Of a stretch of 24,336 nucleotides of DNA, positions 16,023 to 23,606 are shown one piece after another; position 1 is the first letter of the stretch; each line of letters opens with the position of its first letter. The stretch is from JBHJGU01 sp050331475 (GTDB lineage Bacteria; Pseudomonadota; Alphaproteobacteria; Caulobacterales; Maricaulaceae): contig JBHJGU010000036.1 in assembly GCA_050331475.1 (NCBI GenBank), positions 1-24,336 of the forward strand, in the 5' to 3' direction. A program made the translations under genes and the position numbers. Below the pieces are notes generated by a model. The model was not told where the DNA came from. It was given only the letters and a program-made list of their open reading frames with translations, and searched no databases.

Positions 16023-17951
16023 CTAACCGGCCTGATCGGGCGGGGCCGCCTTGGCGGAAAGGTGCGCGCATGCGGCCGCAAGCCCCATCATTTCTTGATG
16101 CTTGGCGCCTTCGCCGAGATAGCGCAGGGCGAGTTGGCCGTCTTCGGCTTCCTTCCGGCCCACCACGGCGATGATTGGCGTTTTAGTCACCGAATGCTCG
16201 CGGACCTTGTAATTGATTTTCTCATTGCGCAGATCGGTCTCCACCCGCAGCCCCGCCGCACGCAGCGCGCTCGCGGCCTCCTCCGCATAGGCGTCCGCAT
16301 CCGAAGTGATGGTCGCCACCACCACTTGGGTGGGCGCGAGCCACAGCGGCAAGGCGCCGGCATAGTGCTCAATGAGGATGCCCGTAAAGCGCTCAAGCGA
16401 TCCGAACAAAGCGCGGTGGAGCATTACCGGTTGATGGCGCTCGCCATCCTCGCCGATATAGCCCGCGTTAAACCGCTCCGGCAGGTTAAAATCCACCTGA
16501 AGCGTTCCGCACTGCCAATCCCGACCGATCGCATCGCGCAACACGAACTCAAGTTTAGGACCGTAAAAGGCGCCCTCGCCCGGGTTGACGCCATACTCCA
16601 AGCCGGTCGCGTCTAACGCATGCCTTAACGCCGCTTCCGATTTATCCCAAACCGAGTCGTCGCCGATCCGCGCTTCGGGTCGGTCGGAAAACTTAATCTT
16701 GACGTCGTCAAACCCAAAGTCTCGGTAGATATCGAGTATCAGATCGACGATTTTCAGACACTCGTCCTGCAACTGTTCAGGCGTACAGAATATGTGCGCG
16801 TCGTCTTGGGTGAAGTGACGAACCCGCATGATCCCATGCAAAGCGCCTGAGGGTTCATAGCGGTGGACTTTGCCGAATTCAGCCATGCGCAGCGGCAATT
16901 CACGGTAAGAACGCTGACCATGGTTATAGACTTGAACGCCCCCGGGACAGTTCATGGGCTTGAGCGCGTATTTCCGCTCATCGGGCGTAACGGTGGAATA
17001 CATGTTCTCGCCAAATTTCTCGGCGTGACCGGAGGTCTCCCATAAGGAATAGTCGAGCATGTCTGGGGTGTTGATTTCCACGTAACCGGCCTTGGCCTGC
17101 CGGCGGCGCATGTAATCGATCAGCGTTTGAAAGAGCGTCCACCCTTTTGGATGCCAGAACACCGATCCCGGCCCCTCCTCCTGCATATGGAAGAGGTCCA
17201 TGACGCGCGCGAGTTTCCGGTGATCGCGTCGTTCGGCTTCTTCAAGTCGGTTGAGGTGGTCTTTGAGCTCCGCGTCGGTCGCCCAGGACGTGGCGTAAAT
17301 CCGTTGGAGCTGCGCGTTGCGATGATCGCCGCGCCAATACGCGCCGGCCAATTTCATCAATTTGAACGCCTTGGGCAGTTTGCCGGTCGAGGGCAAATGC
17401 GGGCCGCGACACAGGTCTTTCCAAGCGCCCTGGCGGTAGACCGTCACCTCCTCGTCGGCGGGTAAATCGGCGATGATTTCGGCTTTGTAATGCTCGCCAA
17501 TAGACTGGAAATAGGCGATCGCCTCGTCCCGGTCCCAGACCTCACGCTCAATGGGCTCGTCGCGCTCGATGATGTCGCGCATTTTGGCTTCGATGGCGGC
17601 GAAGTCGTCCGTAGAGAACGGCTCGTCCCGCGCGAAGTCGTAATAAAAGCCGTCATCAATCACCGGACCGATGGTGACTTGGGTTCCGGGGAACAGCTCC
17701 TGGACCGCCTCAGCCAGCACGTGCGCGCCGTCGTGCCGGATCAAGTCTAAGCTTTCGGGATCCTTGAGCGTCAAGATTCGGAAATGGCCGTCCCGGTCGA
17801 TTTCGCGTTTGAGATCGCGCATTTCGCCGTCGAGCACGACGGCGAGCGCTTTCTTCGCCAAAGAGTTGGAGATCGATGCGGCGACGTCCAAACCGGTCGC
17901 GCCGGGCGGATACGCCCGCACGGCGCCGTCGGGAAACGTTAAATTTGGCAT
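16023..17951 (-). CDS. thrS: Threonyl-tRNA synthetase
   Basis: This 642-residue class II synthetase is complete and charges tRNA-Thr in the cytoplasm. An N-terminal TGS domain (about 1-60) is followed by the editing domain with His73 and His77 (HDGAHVLAEA) and Cys181/His185 (CRGPH), which removes Ser from mischarged tRNA. The catalytic core has Zn ligands Cys335 (NCPGG), His386 (DDAHIF) and His512 (LHRA), with motif 2 near RYEPSGALHGIMRVR. The anticodon-binding domain occupies about 535-635. GAGGACC precedes the ATG. It sits in a reverse-strand block after yidD (72-bp gap) and before the O-antigen-ligase-like gene (15-bp gap). I see no T-box-like leader. Confidence 0.97.
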   Translation of the reverse strand: MPNLTFPDGAVRAYPPGATGLDVAASISNSLAKKALAVVLDGEMRDLKREIDRDGHFRILTLKDPESLDLIRHDGAHVLAEAVQELFPGTQVTIGPVIDDGFYYDFARDEPFSTDDFAAIEAKMRDIIERDEPIEREVWDRDEAIAYFQSIGEHYKAEIIADLPADEEVTVYRQGAWKDLCRGPHLPSTGKLPKAFKLMKLAGAYWRGDHRNAQLQRIYATSWATDAELKDHLNRLEEAERRDHRKLARVMDLFHMQEEGPGSVFWHPKGWTLFQTLIDYMRRRQAKAGYVEINTPDMLDYSLWETSGHAEKFGENMYSTVTPDERKYALKPMNCPGGVQVYNHGQRSYRELPLRMAEFGKVHRYEPSGALHGIMRVRHFTQDDAHIFCTPEQLQDECLKIVDLILDIYRDFGFDDVKIKFSDRPEARIGDDSVWDKSEAALRHALDATGLEYGVNPGEGAFYGPKLEFVLRDAIGRDWQCGTLQVDFNLPERFNAGYIGEDGERHQPVMLHRALFGSLERFTGILIEHYAGALPLWLAPTQVVVATITSDADAYAEEAASALRAAGLRVETDLRNEKINYKVREHSVTKTPIIAVVGRKEAEDGQLALRYLGEGAKHQEMMGLAAACAHLSAKAAPPDQAG

Positions 17952-18023
17952 TGGGGGGTCCTCGGACCTTCGCGTAATTTCAGAAGCAAGATAGCGGAAA
18001 TTAACGGGGGCCGCGGTCGCCGA

Positions 18024-18308
18024 TCACAGCGGGTTCGCCGCCCCCCTGTTAGTTCGCAGCGTCTTCGGTTCGGCCGTGCGGTCGGGGACCGGGTCGTAAC
18101 CGTGCCCGCCCCAAGGCCGGCAGCGCGACAACCGTTTAATCCCGAGCCAACCGCCCCGGATCACACCATGGCGGGCGACCGCTTCGGCGGCGTAGGTCGA
18201 ACACGAGGGCTCGAACCGGCAGCGCGCGCCCAGCGCATAAAACACTGGGCTCAGGCTCAGCTTGTAAGCCTTCAGCACGGCTTCAGCGATGGCGCGACGA
18301 GACAACAT
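18024..18308 (-). CDS. yidD: Membrane protein insertion efficiency factor YidD
   Basis: This 94-residue protein carries the full YidD signature: AYKLSLSPV (14-22), ARCRFEPSCSTYA (28-40) and RCRPWGGHGYDPVP (62-75), with its conserved cysteines. YidD proteins lie at the inner face of the cytoplasmic membrane and assist YidC-dependent insertion. The gene is 19 bp downstream of the Fe-S scaffold gene on the same strand. This scaffold-yidD-thrS order recurs in Alphaproteobacteria as far as I recall, rather than the rnpA-yidD-yidC order of other phyla. The tail after residue 76 is polar and variable. Confidence 0.93.
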   Translation of the reverse strand: MLSRRAIAEAVLKAYKLSLSPVFYALGARCRFEPSCSTYAAEAVARHGVIRGGWLGIKRLSRCRPWGGHGYDPVPDRTAEPKTLRTNRGAANPL

Positions 18309-18327
18309 AATTTCGTTTTAACGCCGC

Positions 18328-18780
18328 TTACGATCGCTGGCTAGCGTGCAGACCCGCGGCCGTGGTTACGGACGCCGCCGCATCCAGGGCAGCTCGAAAA
18401 GCGAGCTGCACGGACGCCCAGCGGCGAGGATAGTCTTTGACCGGCGCGAGAGCGGCTAAGTCCGCAAACCGGCCCTGCGGCGGCGGCGCACCCTCTTTGA
18501 GCATGGCCGCGAGGCCGTCGCGCGCGGCCTCAAGCTCGGCCAAAGACGCGCCGACCGCATTGGCCGCCAGAACCGCCGTGGCGGCTTGGCCGAGCGCGCA
18601 GGCTTTAGGTCGAACCGCCAGGTCGCTTATGACCGTCCCATCCAGGCGGAGATCGACTTCGACCTCCGAGCCGCAGACCTTTGAGACCGCTTTCGCCGTC
18701 CCGTCCGGTTCGGCGAGCCGACCCACGCGGGGCATGTTCGCGGCGAGGGCCAAAATTTGATTGGAGTAAAGCGCGTCCAT
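18328..18780 (-). CDS. Iron-sulfur cluster assembly scaffold protein, NifU/IscU-like
   Basis: Started at the ATG at 18780, this is 150 residues with the alphaproteobacterial IscU/NifU_N-like form: NMPRVGRL (15-22), SKVCGSEVEVDL (33-44, Cys36), KACALGQAA (59-67, Cys61) and LKEGAPPPQGRFADL, then VKDYPRRWASVQLAF. Canonical IscU has a third cluster-ligating Cys in the last segment; here it is Ala. In my memory this alphaproteobacterial subgroup generally has a Ser/Thr/Ala stretch there, so the absence is typical rather than damage. The protein probably takes part in Fe-S cluster handling, but two cysteines make a classical scaffold role uncertain. The longer frame up to 18942 overlaps the upstream gene and has no family match. 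Confidence 0.85.
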   Translation of the reverse strand: MDALYSNQILALAANMPRVGRLAEPDGTAKAVSKVCGSEVEVDLRLDGTVISDLAVRPKACALGQAATAVLAANAVGASLAELEAARDGLAAMLKEGAPPPQGRFADLAALAPVKDYPRRWASVQLAFRAALDAAASVTTAAGLHASQRS

Positions 18781-18821
18781 TGCGGGGATATGGGCGGCCC
18801 GTCGCGTCGCGCCAACAGCGC

Positions 18822-19706
18822 CTAGGCCGGCGCGCAGACGAACAAGTCCTGGCCGTAATACTCTTTGTCCGCCGCCCGGTGACGCACCAACCGCCAGCCC
18901 GCGGCTTCGATCCAGCGATCGACCACATCCCGGCGGTAGCACGCTTTATGGAGTGGGCTTGCGGGGTCGAGGTCGACAAACTCGGGCTCTTGATCCCGAA
19001 TGAAGGAGGAGAACACGAGCCGGCCGTCTTCGGCCACGTGACGACGGGTCAGCCGAAGCATGGTTTGATAGTCGGTCGGGTCAAGATGAGAAAATACCGA
19101 ATACAAACAGACGATATCGAATTTCCGACCGCCGGCGCCTAAATCGATAGCTTCGTTCAGGCGCGGCGCGTCCTTGTTGTACATATCGTTTTGAACATCA
19201 ATATGCGCATAACTCAAATACGGCAAAACACGCAGCGTCGTTGATAAGAATTCGACCAAGCCGGGGTCGAGCTCCACACCGTGATAATGCCCAACGGGGA
19301 TATTATTCTCGACAAACGCTTGGCTAAATTTCACCCCGCAGCCGATATCCAGAATGGTCTTGTCGCTCAAATCTGAAGCTTCAGCGAATTCTGCCAGCAA
19401 ATCCAATAGCCATAGGACCGAGGCGCGCAATTGATCCGGATAATACCGTAGGCCGCCGCGGCGGTATTGCGGGGGCACATCAAGCCGCAAGCCGCCTCCG
19501 GCCGCGCGCAGGCAGCGGTTCAGCACCCGCTGCGTTTCAGTCTCCGGCCAATCGCCCGCGCGCACGCGCTCAAGCGCTTTAGCCAAATCGCGCACTAAGG
19601 CGAAATCAGCGTCCGCGAACCGGGTGTGGGCGGCGTACATTTGCATAGCCTCAAAGCCCGCTTCCGGATCCACGTCCGTAATCACGACGCCCTTGTCATG
19701 CCGCAT
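18822..19706 (-). CDS. Class I SAM-dependent methyltransferase
   Basis: This 294-residue protein has a Rossmann methyltransferase core from about 110 to 260: motif I ILDIGCGVKFSQAF (118-131), the acidic loop GVELDPGLVEFL (143-154) with the ribose-contacting Glu145/Asp147 region, and a motif IV-like FDIVCLYSVFSHLDP. The first 100 residues form a predicted helical extension with no known domain. No substrate can be named. It lies 17 bp downstream of cysS and 41 bp upstream of the Fe-S scaffold gene, all on the same strand. Its central part is visibly more AT-rich than its neighbours, so it may be a later insertion into an otherwise housekeeping block. The start ATG has a modest GTGAGA site. Confidence 0.82.
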   Translation of the reverse strand: MRHDKGVVITDVDPEAGFEAMQMYAAHTRFADADFALVRDLAKALERVRAGDWPETETQRVLNRCLRAAGGGLRLDVPPQYRRGGLRYYPDQLRASVLWLLDLLAEFAEASDLSDKTILDIGCGVKFSQAFVENNIPVGHYHGVELDPGLVEFLSTTLRVLPYLSYAHIDVQNDMYNKDAPRLNEAIDLGAGGRKFDIVCLYSVFSHLDPTDYQTMLRLTRRHVAEDGRLVFSSFIRDQEPEFVDLDPASPLHKACYRRDVVDRWIEAAGWRLVRHRAADKEYYGQDLFVCAPA

Positions 19707-19723
19707 AACGTTGTCTCACCCGT

Positions 19724-21124
19724 TTAGCCCCGTCGCCAGGTCGTGCCCCCGGGCCCGTCCTCTAACACAATGTTGGCCGCCGCAAGCGCGTCGCGCAATC
19801 GGTCCGCTTCCGCAAAGTCGCGCGCCTGACGCGCCACTTGGCGGGCGGTGATCATTGCGTCTATGTCCGCGTCCGACAGCCCGTCCGCGTCGCCCGCGCC
19901 TTTGAACCACGCCTCCGGGTCGGCCTGGAGCAAACCCAGAAGCGCGCCCGCGGCCAGAAGCGAGCCTTTAGCGGCGGCGCGGCCCTCGCCCTGCGCCGCG
20001 CCCGCGGTTTTGGCCAGCGCGGACAGTTCCGCCAAGGCTTTAGGTGTGTTCAAATCGTCGTGGAGCGCGGTGATCACAGCCGCTGGCGTGTCGGAGTTCG
20101 TCGCCTCGACGTCCGCGAGCCGACGCAACACCCCGTAAAGCCGGTCGAGCGTGGCTTTGGACTGCTCCAACAAGCGGTCGGTCCAATCGAGCGGTTGACG
20201 GTATTGGGCGGATAGCAAAGCAAAGCGCAGCACCTCGCCGGGCCAATGCTCGAGCAATTCGTGGATGCGCTGCACATTGCCCAAGGATTTGGACATCTTC
20301 TCTGAATCCATGGTCAGAAAACCGTTGTGCAGCCAGTAATTCGCCAACGGCGCGCCGTTATGAACACAGGCCGACTGCGCGATTTCATTTTCGTGGTGCG
20401 GGAAGGTTAAATCATGCCCGCCACCATGAATGTCGATGGTCTCGCCTAAATTGGCTTCAATCATGGCGGAGCACTCTAAATGCCAGCCCGGCCGTCCAGG
20501 CCCCCACGGGCTGTCCCCAGCCGGTTCGCCGGGCTTGGCGGGCTTCCACAACACGAAATCCCCAGCCGCGCGCTTGTAGGGCGCGACCTCAACCCGCGCG
20601 CCGGCGATCATGTCGTCTAAGGATCGCCCAGAGAGCGCGCCATAGCGATCAAAATGGGCCACTTCGAACAACACATGGCCTTCAGCCGCATAGGCACAAC
20701 CCGCCTCAACCAACCGCTCCACCAGGTTGATCATTTCGGCGATATGCCCCGTTGCGGTGGGCTCCAAGGTGGGCGCCGTGACGCCCAACGCCGCGGTGTC
20801 TTCGCGATAAACCCGGGTGAAGGTCTCGGTGATCGCTGCGATCGGCTGGCCGGTTTCTTGGCTAGCGGCGATGATTTTATCATCGATATCGGTGAAATTC
20901 CGCGCATAGACCACGTGCTCGGACCCAAATATCCGGCGCAGGACGCGGAACAGCACGTCGAACACCACCGGCGGGCGGGCGTTGCCGATGTGGGCGTAAT
21001 TATACACCGTCGGCCCGCAGACATAGAGCGTGACCCGGTCTGGATCGATCGGGGTGAAGACGCGCTTGCTCCGCGCCGCCGTGTCATAGAGTTCTAAGAC
21101 CGGTTCGCTCAAAATTGTCTCCAT
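19724..21124 (-). CDS. cysS: Cysteinyl-tRNA synthetase
   Basis: This 466-residue class I synthetase is complete. The HIGH-type motif is HIGN (45-48) in YNYAHIGNARP, and the KMSKS loop is at 276-280. Zn ligands that select cysteine are Cys36 (VCGPT), Cys218 (LECSA), His243 and Glu247 (FPHHENE), in the same pattern as E. coli CysS. A C-terminal helical DALR-type region follows about 310-466. The gene heads the reverse-strand block that runs to 13837 and is divergent from folE across a 201-bp gap. The ribosome site is weak. Confidence 0.97.
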   Translation of the reverse strand: METILSEPVLELYDTAARSKRVFTPIDPDRVTLYVCGPTVYNYAHIGNARPPVVFDVLFRVLRRIFGSEHVVYARNFTDIDDKIIAASQETGQPIAAITETFTRVYREDTAALGVTAPTLEPTATGHIAEMINLVERLVEAGCAYAAEGHVLFEVAHFDRYGALSGRSLDDMIAGARVEVAPYKRAAGDFVLWKPAKPGEPAGDSPWGPGRPGWHLECSAMIEANLGETIDIHGGGHDLTFPHHENEIAQSACVHNGAPLANYWLHNGFLTMDSEKMSKSLGNVQRIHELLEHWPGEVLRFALLSAQYRQPLDWTDRLLEQSKATLDRLYGVLRRLADVEATNSDTPAAVITALHDDLNTPKALAELSALAKTAGAAQGEGRAAAKGSLLAAGALLGLLQADPEAWFKGAGDADGLSDADIDAMITARQVARQARDFAEADRLRDALAAANIVLEDGPGGTTWRRG

Positions 21125-21207
21125 CGATCAGGCCCAGCCGCCGCGCGCTGGGTCCGCCAGCCCGACACTCCAATTCGATCGGCTTTTCCCATCTTGCCGC
21201 ATAAGGG

Positions 21208-21236
21208 TTGGACGTCGCAGCTTCGCCTCCTATCTA
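21208..21236 (+). promoter_or_regulatory. Candidate folE promoter
   Basis: TTGGAC (21208-21213) and TATCTA (21231-21236) are 17 bp apart in the cysS-folE divergent gap, about 90 bp before the folE start. Each hexamer matches the housekeeping consensus only partly, so the call rests on spacing and position. Confidence 0.28.
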
Positions 21237-21325
21237 CGAACTCGCCTATTTGTACAACTGGGCGGGCGTTAAGACCGGACGAGCCGGCTCGACCCTCCGT
21301 CCCCAAACCTAAGGGACACATTCCC

Positions 21326-21949
21326 ATGGATGCTCACGTTACCGATCCGGCGACCCTCAAGGTCGTCGACGACACCGATCTGCGCCCAACGCGAGAAGAG
21401 GCGGAGGATGCGGTGCGCACCTTACTCGCCTGGACCGGCGATGATCCGAACCGCGAAGGTCTGATTGACACGCCGCGTCGGGTCGTCGACGCCTATGGCG
21501 AATGGTTTTCGGGATATAACGCCGATCCGGTGAAAGAATTGTCGCGCACGTTTGAAGACGTGTCGGGCTATGACGACATCGTCATGCTGCGGGAAATGGA
21601 CGTTAAATCCCATTGCGAGCACCATATTGCGCCCTTTATAGGCACTGCGCATATTGCCTATATGCCGACCGACCGCGTGGTGGGAATTTCTAAGCTCGCC
21701 CGCGTTGTCGATATTTTTGCTCGCCGGCTACAAACCCAAGAAACGATGACCGCGCAGATTTCGGACTGCATTACCGACGCGCTCAACCCCCGTGGCGTGG
21801 CGGTGATGATCGATGCGGCGCATCAGTGCATGACCACCCGCGGCGTGGCGCATCCCAATGTTTCCACCATCACCACCCGGTTTACCGGCGTGTTCCGAGA
21901 CTCCGCCGAACTGCGCGAACGCTTCTTGCGGCTTTGCCAAAAAGGCTAA
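21326..21949 (+). CDS. folE: GTP cyclohydrolase I
   Basis: This 207-residue enzyme converts GTP to 7,8-dihydroneopterin triphosphate, the first step of folate and pterin synthesis, as a cytoplasmic homodecamer in known cases. Zn ligands are Cys97 and His100 (SHCEHH) and Cys168 (HQCMTTRGV); GLIDTPRRV (45-53) and the C-terminal TRFTGVF are further family marks. This is the canonical zinc-type FolE, not FolE2. The ATG at 21326 has AAGGGA upstream and places the conserved region as in homologues; an upstream in-frame extension is not needed. A strongly folded 3' region and a terminator follow. Confidence 0.96.
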   Translation: MDAHVTDPATLKVVDDTDLRPTREEAEDAVRTLLAWTGDDPNREGLIDTPRRVVDAYGEWFSGYNADPVKELSRTFEDVSGYDDIVMLREMDVKSHCEHHIAPFIGTAHIAYMPTDRVVGISKLARVVDIFARRLQTQETMTAQISDCITDALNPRGVAVMIDAAHQCMTTRGVAHPNVSTITTRFTGVFRDSAELRERFLRLCQKG

Positions 21950-22102
21950 AGCGCCGGGCGAAAAAGGGGTCACCGGTTTTTCGCGATTTCCGGCGCGATC
22001 ACTTGAGACTTTAGATCGACGGGCGATCTCGATGGATCGCCTGACGATTAGGCCAAATTTGTAGCCGCCTGACCGGCCGAGCCTTCGGGCTCGGCTTCTT
22101 CT
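21950..22102 (+). ncRNA. Structured folE 3' region, possible small RNA
   Basis: Directly after the folE stop, GCGCCGG (21951-21957) pairs with CCGGCGC (21990-21996). Immediately inside, GCGAAAAA (21958-21965) pairs with TTTTTCGC (21977-21984), giving a 15-bp bulged stem. A second hairpin pairs GGCGATC (22022-22028) with GATCGCC (22035-22041), and a third is the terminator at 22076-22095. Three perfect-arm hairpins in 150 nt ending in an intrinsic terminator fit a structured 3' UTR or a 3'-derived small RNA. There is no matching known RNA family that I recognise, and transcription is not shown. Confidence 0.38.
22076..22102 (+). terminator. Rho-independent terminator with UUCG loop
   Basis: GCCGAGCC (22076-22083) and GGCTCGGC (22088-22095) form a perfect 8-bp GC-rich stem closed by a TTCG tetraloop and followed by TTCTTCT. 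It ends the folE transcript or a small RNA from the same region. Confidence 0.85.
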
Positions 22103-22172
22103 ACCCAGATTTGGGACACGGGTTTGCGTATTTCGGCGTCTCAATAATCGCAAAAATCTAAGTATATGTTTT

Positions 22173-22186
22173 AAAAATATATTTTT
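22173..22186. repeat. AT-only palindrome in AT-rich gap
   Basis: AAAAATATATTTTT is a perfect 14-bp palindrome inside the AT-rich part (about 22140-22250) of the 385-bp gap between folE and the next gene. It could act as an UP-element-like or bendable segment, or mark a horizontally acquired boundary. No gene is seen in this gap; its other contents are the folded folE 3' region and a 20-bp dyad at 22212-22231. Confidence 0.4.
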
Positions 22187-22211
22187 GTTTTAAAGGCGCA
22201 ATTCGAAATTG

Positions 22212-22231
22212 TGTCCCGAAACTACGGGACA
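22212..22231. promoter_or_regulatory. 20-bp dyad TGTCCCG-N6-CGGGACA, candidate LuxR box
   Basis: Perfect 7-bp arms around a 6-bp centre make a 20-bp dyad, the size of a lux box, 103 bp before the start of the 125-residue unknown gene. A dyad with the same outer half-site TGTCYC lies before luxR (23488-23507). Binding by the neighbouring LuxR protein is inferred. Confidence 0.45.
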
Positions 22232-22334
22232 TGAATTTTGTCGTTAAATTTCATAAATCCGTTGCGCGGTCGGCGAAGGCGACACTTTCGTCAGCTCGCA
22301 CTCTTTCCAATTTGGCGGCGACGGAGACAGGCTC

Positions 22335-22712
22335 ATGGGCGTGCGGGCTGAACCCTTTACGATACAATCCCGCGCCGCCGGCCGGGTGACCCTGTCCCTG
22401 CGCGCGCGAACGGCGTCAGACTACGCCAAAACCGTCGCCGTGTTGGAGGATTTACTGGCGCGCGGCGTGCGCGCGATTCATCTCGCCGTCGCCGGGTCTC
22501 CGGTTGAAACCCGGATCAGCGACGCGGACATTTGCGGCGAACGGCTCGGCGCTCTGGTCGCCGCACACGCCGCCTCGTTAGCGATTTCAACCCCGCGCTC
22601 GCACGTGTTCGTGCTCGCGCTTGGCGCAGCCGCGGCGCAGGTCGGCGGGCGGGTGCTGGTCACCGAAGACGCGACGACGGCGCAGTTATGGCTCGACGAC
22701 GCGTGGGCTTAG
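22335..22712 (+). CDS. Hypothetical protein (125 aa)
   Basis: The ATG at 22335 follows a GGAGAC ribosome site at good spacing. The 125-residue product is compact and Ala/Val/Leu-rich with alternating strands and helices: a strand VTLSLRAR (18-25), a helix at 28-44, a strand IHLAVAG (48-54), and later strands HVFVLALG and GRVLVTED. This alpha/beta pattern could suit a STAS-like or small receiver-like fold, but I see no family motif and do not assign one. There is no signal peptide. It overlaps the convergent luxR by 4 bp, and a 20-bp dyad in its upstream region resembles one before luxR, so it may be a quorum-regulated gene. Confidence 0.62.
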   Translation: MGVRAEPFTIQSRAAGRVTLSLRARTASDYAKTVAVLEDLLARGVRAIHLAVAGSPVETRISDADICGERLGALVAAHAASLAISTPRSHVFVLALGAAAAQVGGRVLVTEDATTAQLWLDDAWA

Positions 22713-23455
22713 CCGATCGCGCCGACGGCGATGCCGCGCAACACCGCATTCACCCGATCCGCGACGCCGAGTTTCGCGAAAATCCGGCGTAGGTAAGTAT
22801 CCACCGTATGGTTGGAGATACCCACGATTTGGGAAATGATGGCGTTGCTTTTACCCCGCGCGATCCATTCGAGGATTTCAGCCTCCCGTTGCGACAGCGC
22901 GGCGTCGGGCGCCAATCGCACAAACAACAAATCGCAATAACGCAAATGACCGATCTGGCAGGCCAATTGCGCCAAACGCACGGCCTCTGGGGACAAATGC
23001 GGGCGGGGGCCGCCGAACCCCATCCCCACATAGCCGTTTCGCGCGTGAGGCCCAAACACCGGTATGGCGAGCCCATCGCCGAAATCCGCGTGCTCAAGGC
23101 GGTCGAGATATCGGTGTTCCGCCTCAGATAAGTCCGGAAAAGCGCGCGCGTCGGACCACCAAAACGGCCCCGTGGCGTTGAGCGCATGCTTGGGGATCGG
23201 ATCCACGAGGTAGAGTTCGTCTTGGGTGTAGCGTTCAACCCAATCTGGCGGAAACCCATAGGCCCGCACCGTCAATTGGCGGGCGTAATCTCTAGCGCCG
23301 GGCGGGGGCAGATGGTGATAGCTGAGCATCGCCACGCCTTGCGCTGTGAAAAGGCGGATATAATATTCCACAAGATCGTCGAAATCGCCGATCTGACCCG
23401 TATCGTGGATCAAAGTCGTCAAATTTTGGCTTAAGGCGCTAAGAGGCGGTTGCAT
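22709..23455 (-). CDS. LuxR-family regulator with autoinducer-binding domain
   Basis: This 248-residue protein joins an N-terminal acyl-homoserine-lactone-type binding domain (about 25-170) to a C-terminal LuxR helix-turn-helix (about 185-245; LSQREAEILEWIARGKSNAI and HTVDTYLRRIFAKLGV). Residues matching the conserved ligand-pocket set of TraR/LuxR are present: Trp72 and Tyr76 (DWVERY), Asp85-Pro86, Trp99/Trp100 and Gly141 or nearby. It is thus probably able to bind a homoserine lactone. No luxI synthase is in the window, so it may be a LuxR solo or have a distant partner. A 28-bp dyad lies 29 bp upstream of its start. It is divergent from hisI and convergent with the unknown gene at 22335. 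Confidence 0.9.
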   Translation of the reverse strand: MQPPLSALSQNLTTLIHDTGQIGDFDDLVEYYIRLFTAQGVAMLSYHHLPPPGARDYARQLTVRAYGFPPDWVERYTQDELYLVDPIPKHALNATGPFWWSDARAFPDLSEAEHRYLDRLEHADFGDGLAIPVFGPHARNGYVGMGFGGPRPHLSPEAVRLAQLACQIGHLRYCDLLFVRLAPDAALSQREAEILEWIARGKSNAIISQIVGISNHTVDTYLRRIFAKLGVADRVNAVLRGIAVGAIG

Positions 23456-23483
23456 CGCCGACGGCGTTCGGTTCGGTCCGTAA

Positions 23484-23511
23484 AACGTGTCTCCGATCCA
23501 TGAGACGCGTT
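23484..23511. promoter_or_regulatory. Dyad upstream of luxR, candidate LuxR box
   Basis: AACGTGTCTC (23484-23493) and GAGACGCGTT (23502-23511) are inverted arms with 9 of 10 positions matching, separated by 8 bp. The central 20 bp (23488-23507) have the form TGTCTC-N8-GAGACG, comparable to the dyad at 22212-22231. It lies between luxR and hisI, 29 bp from the luxR start, suggesting autoregulation. Confidence 0.42.
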
Positions 23512-23606
23512 AGACTAGCATAATCCCGCGGAAACCCCGATAGGGACCGGAGACGAACCGATTAATCCGTGCGCGCCGACCCACGAACACCCAGGAACAC
23601 CTGTTC

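Noticed and set aside
17952..18023. T-box or other leader regulating thrS
   Set aside because: Only 72 bp separate yidD and thrS and no T-box sequence or specifier stem is visible; T-boxes are not usual in this phylum.
21950..22334. tracrRNA for the CRISPR array
   Set aside because: I looked for an anti-repeat (AGTATAGCTGTTCA-like) here and in the other intergenic gaps by eye and found none.
22335..22712. LuxI autoinducer synthase
   Set aside because: Length (125) and sequence do not fit; the conserved Arg/Trp/Asp residues of LuxI N-termini are absent.
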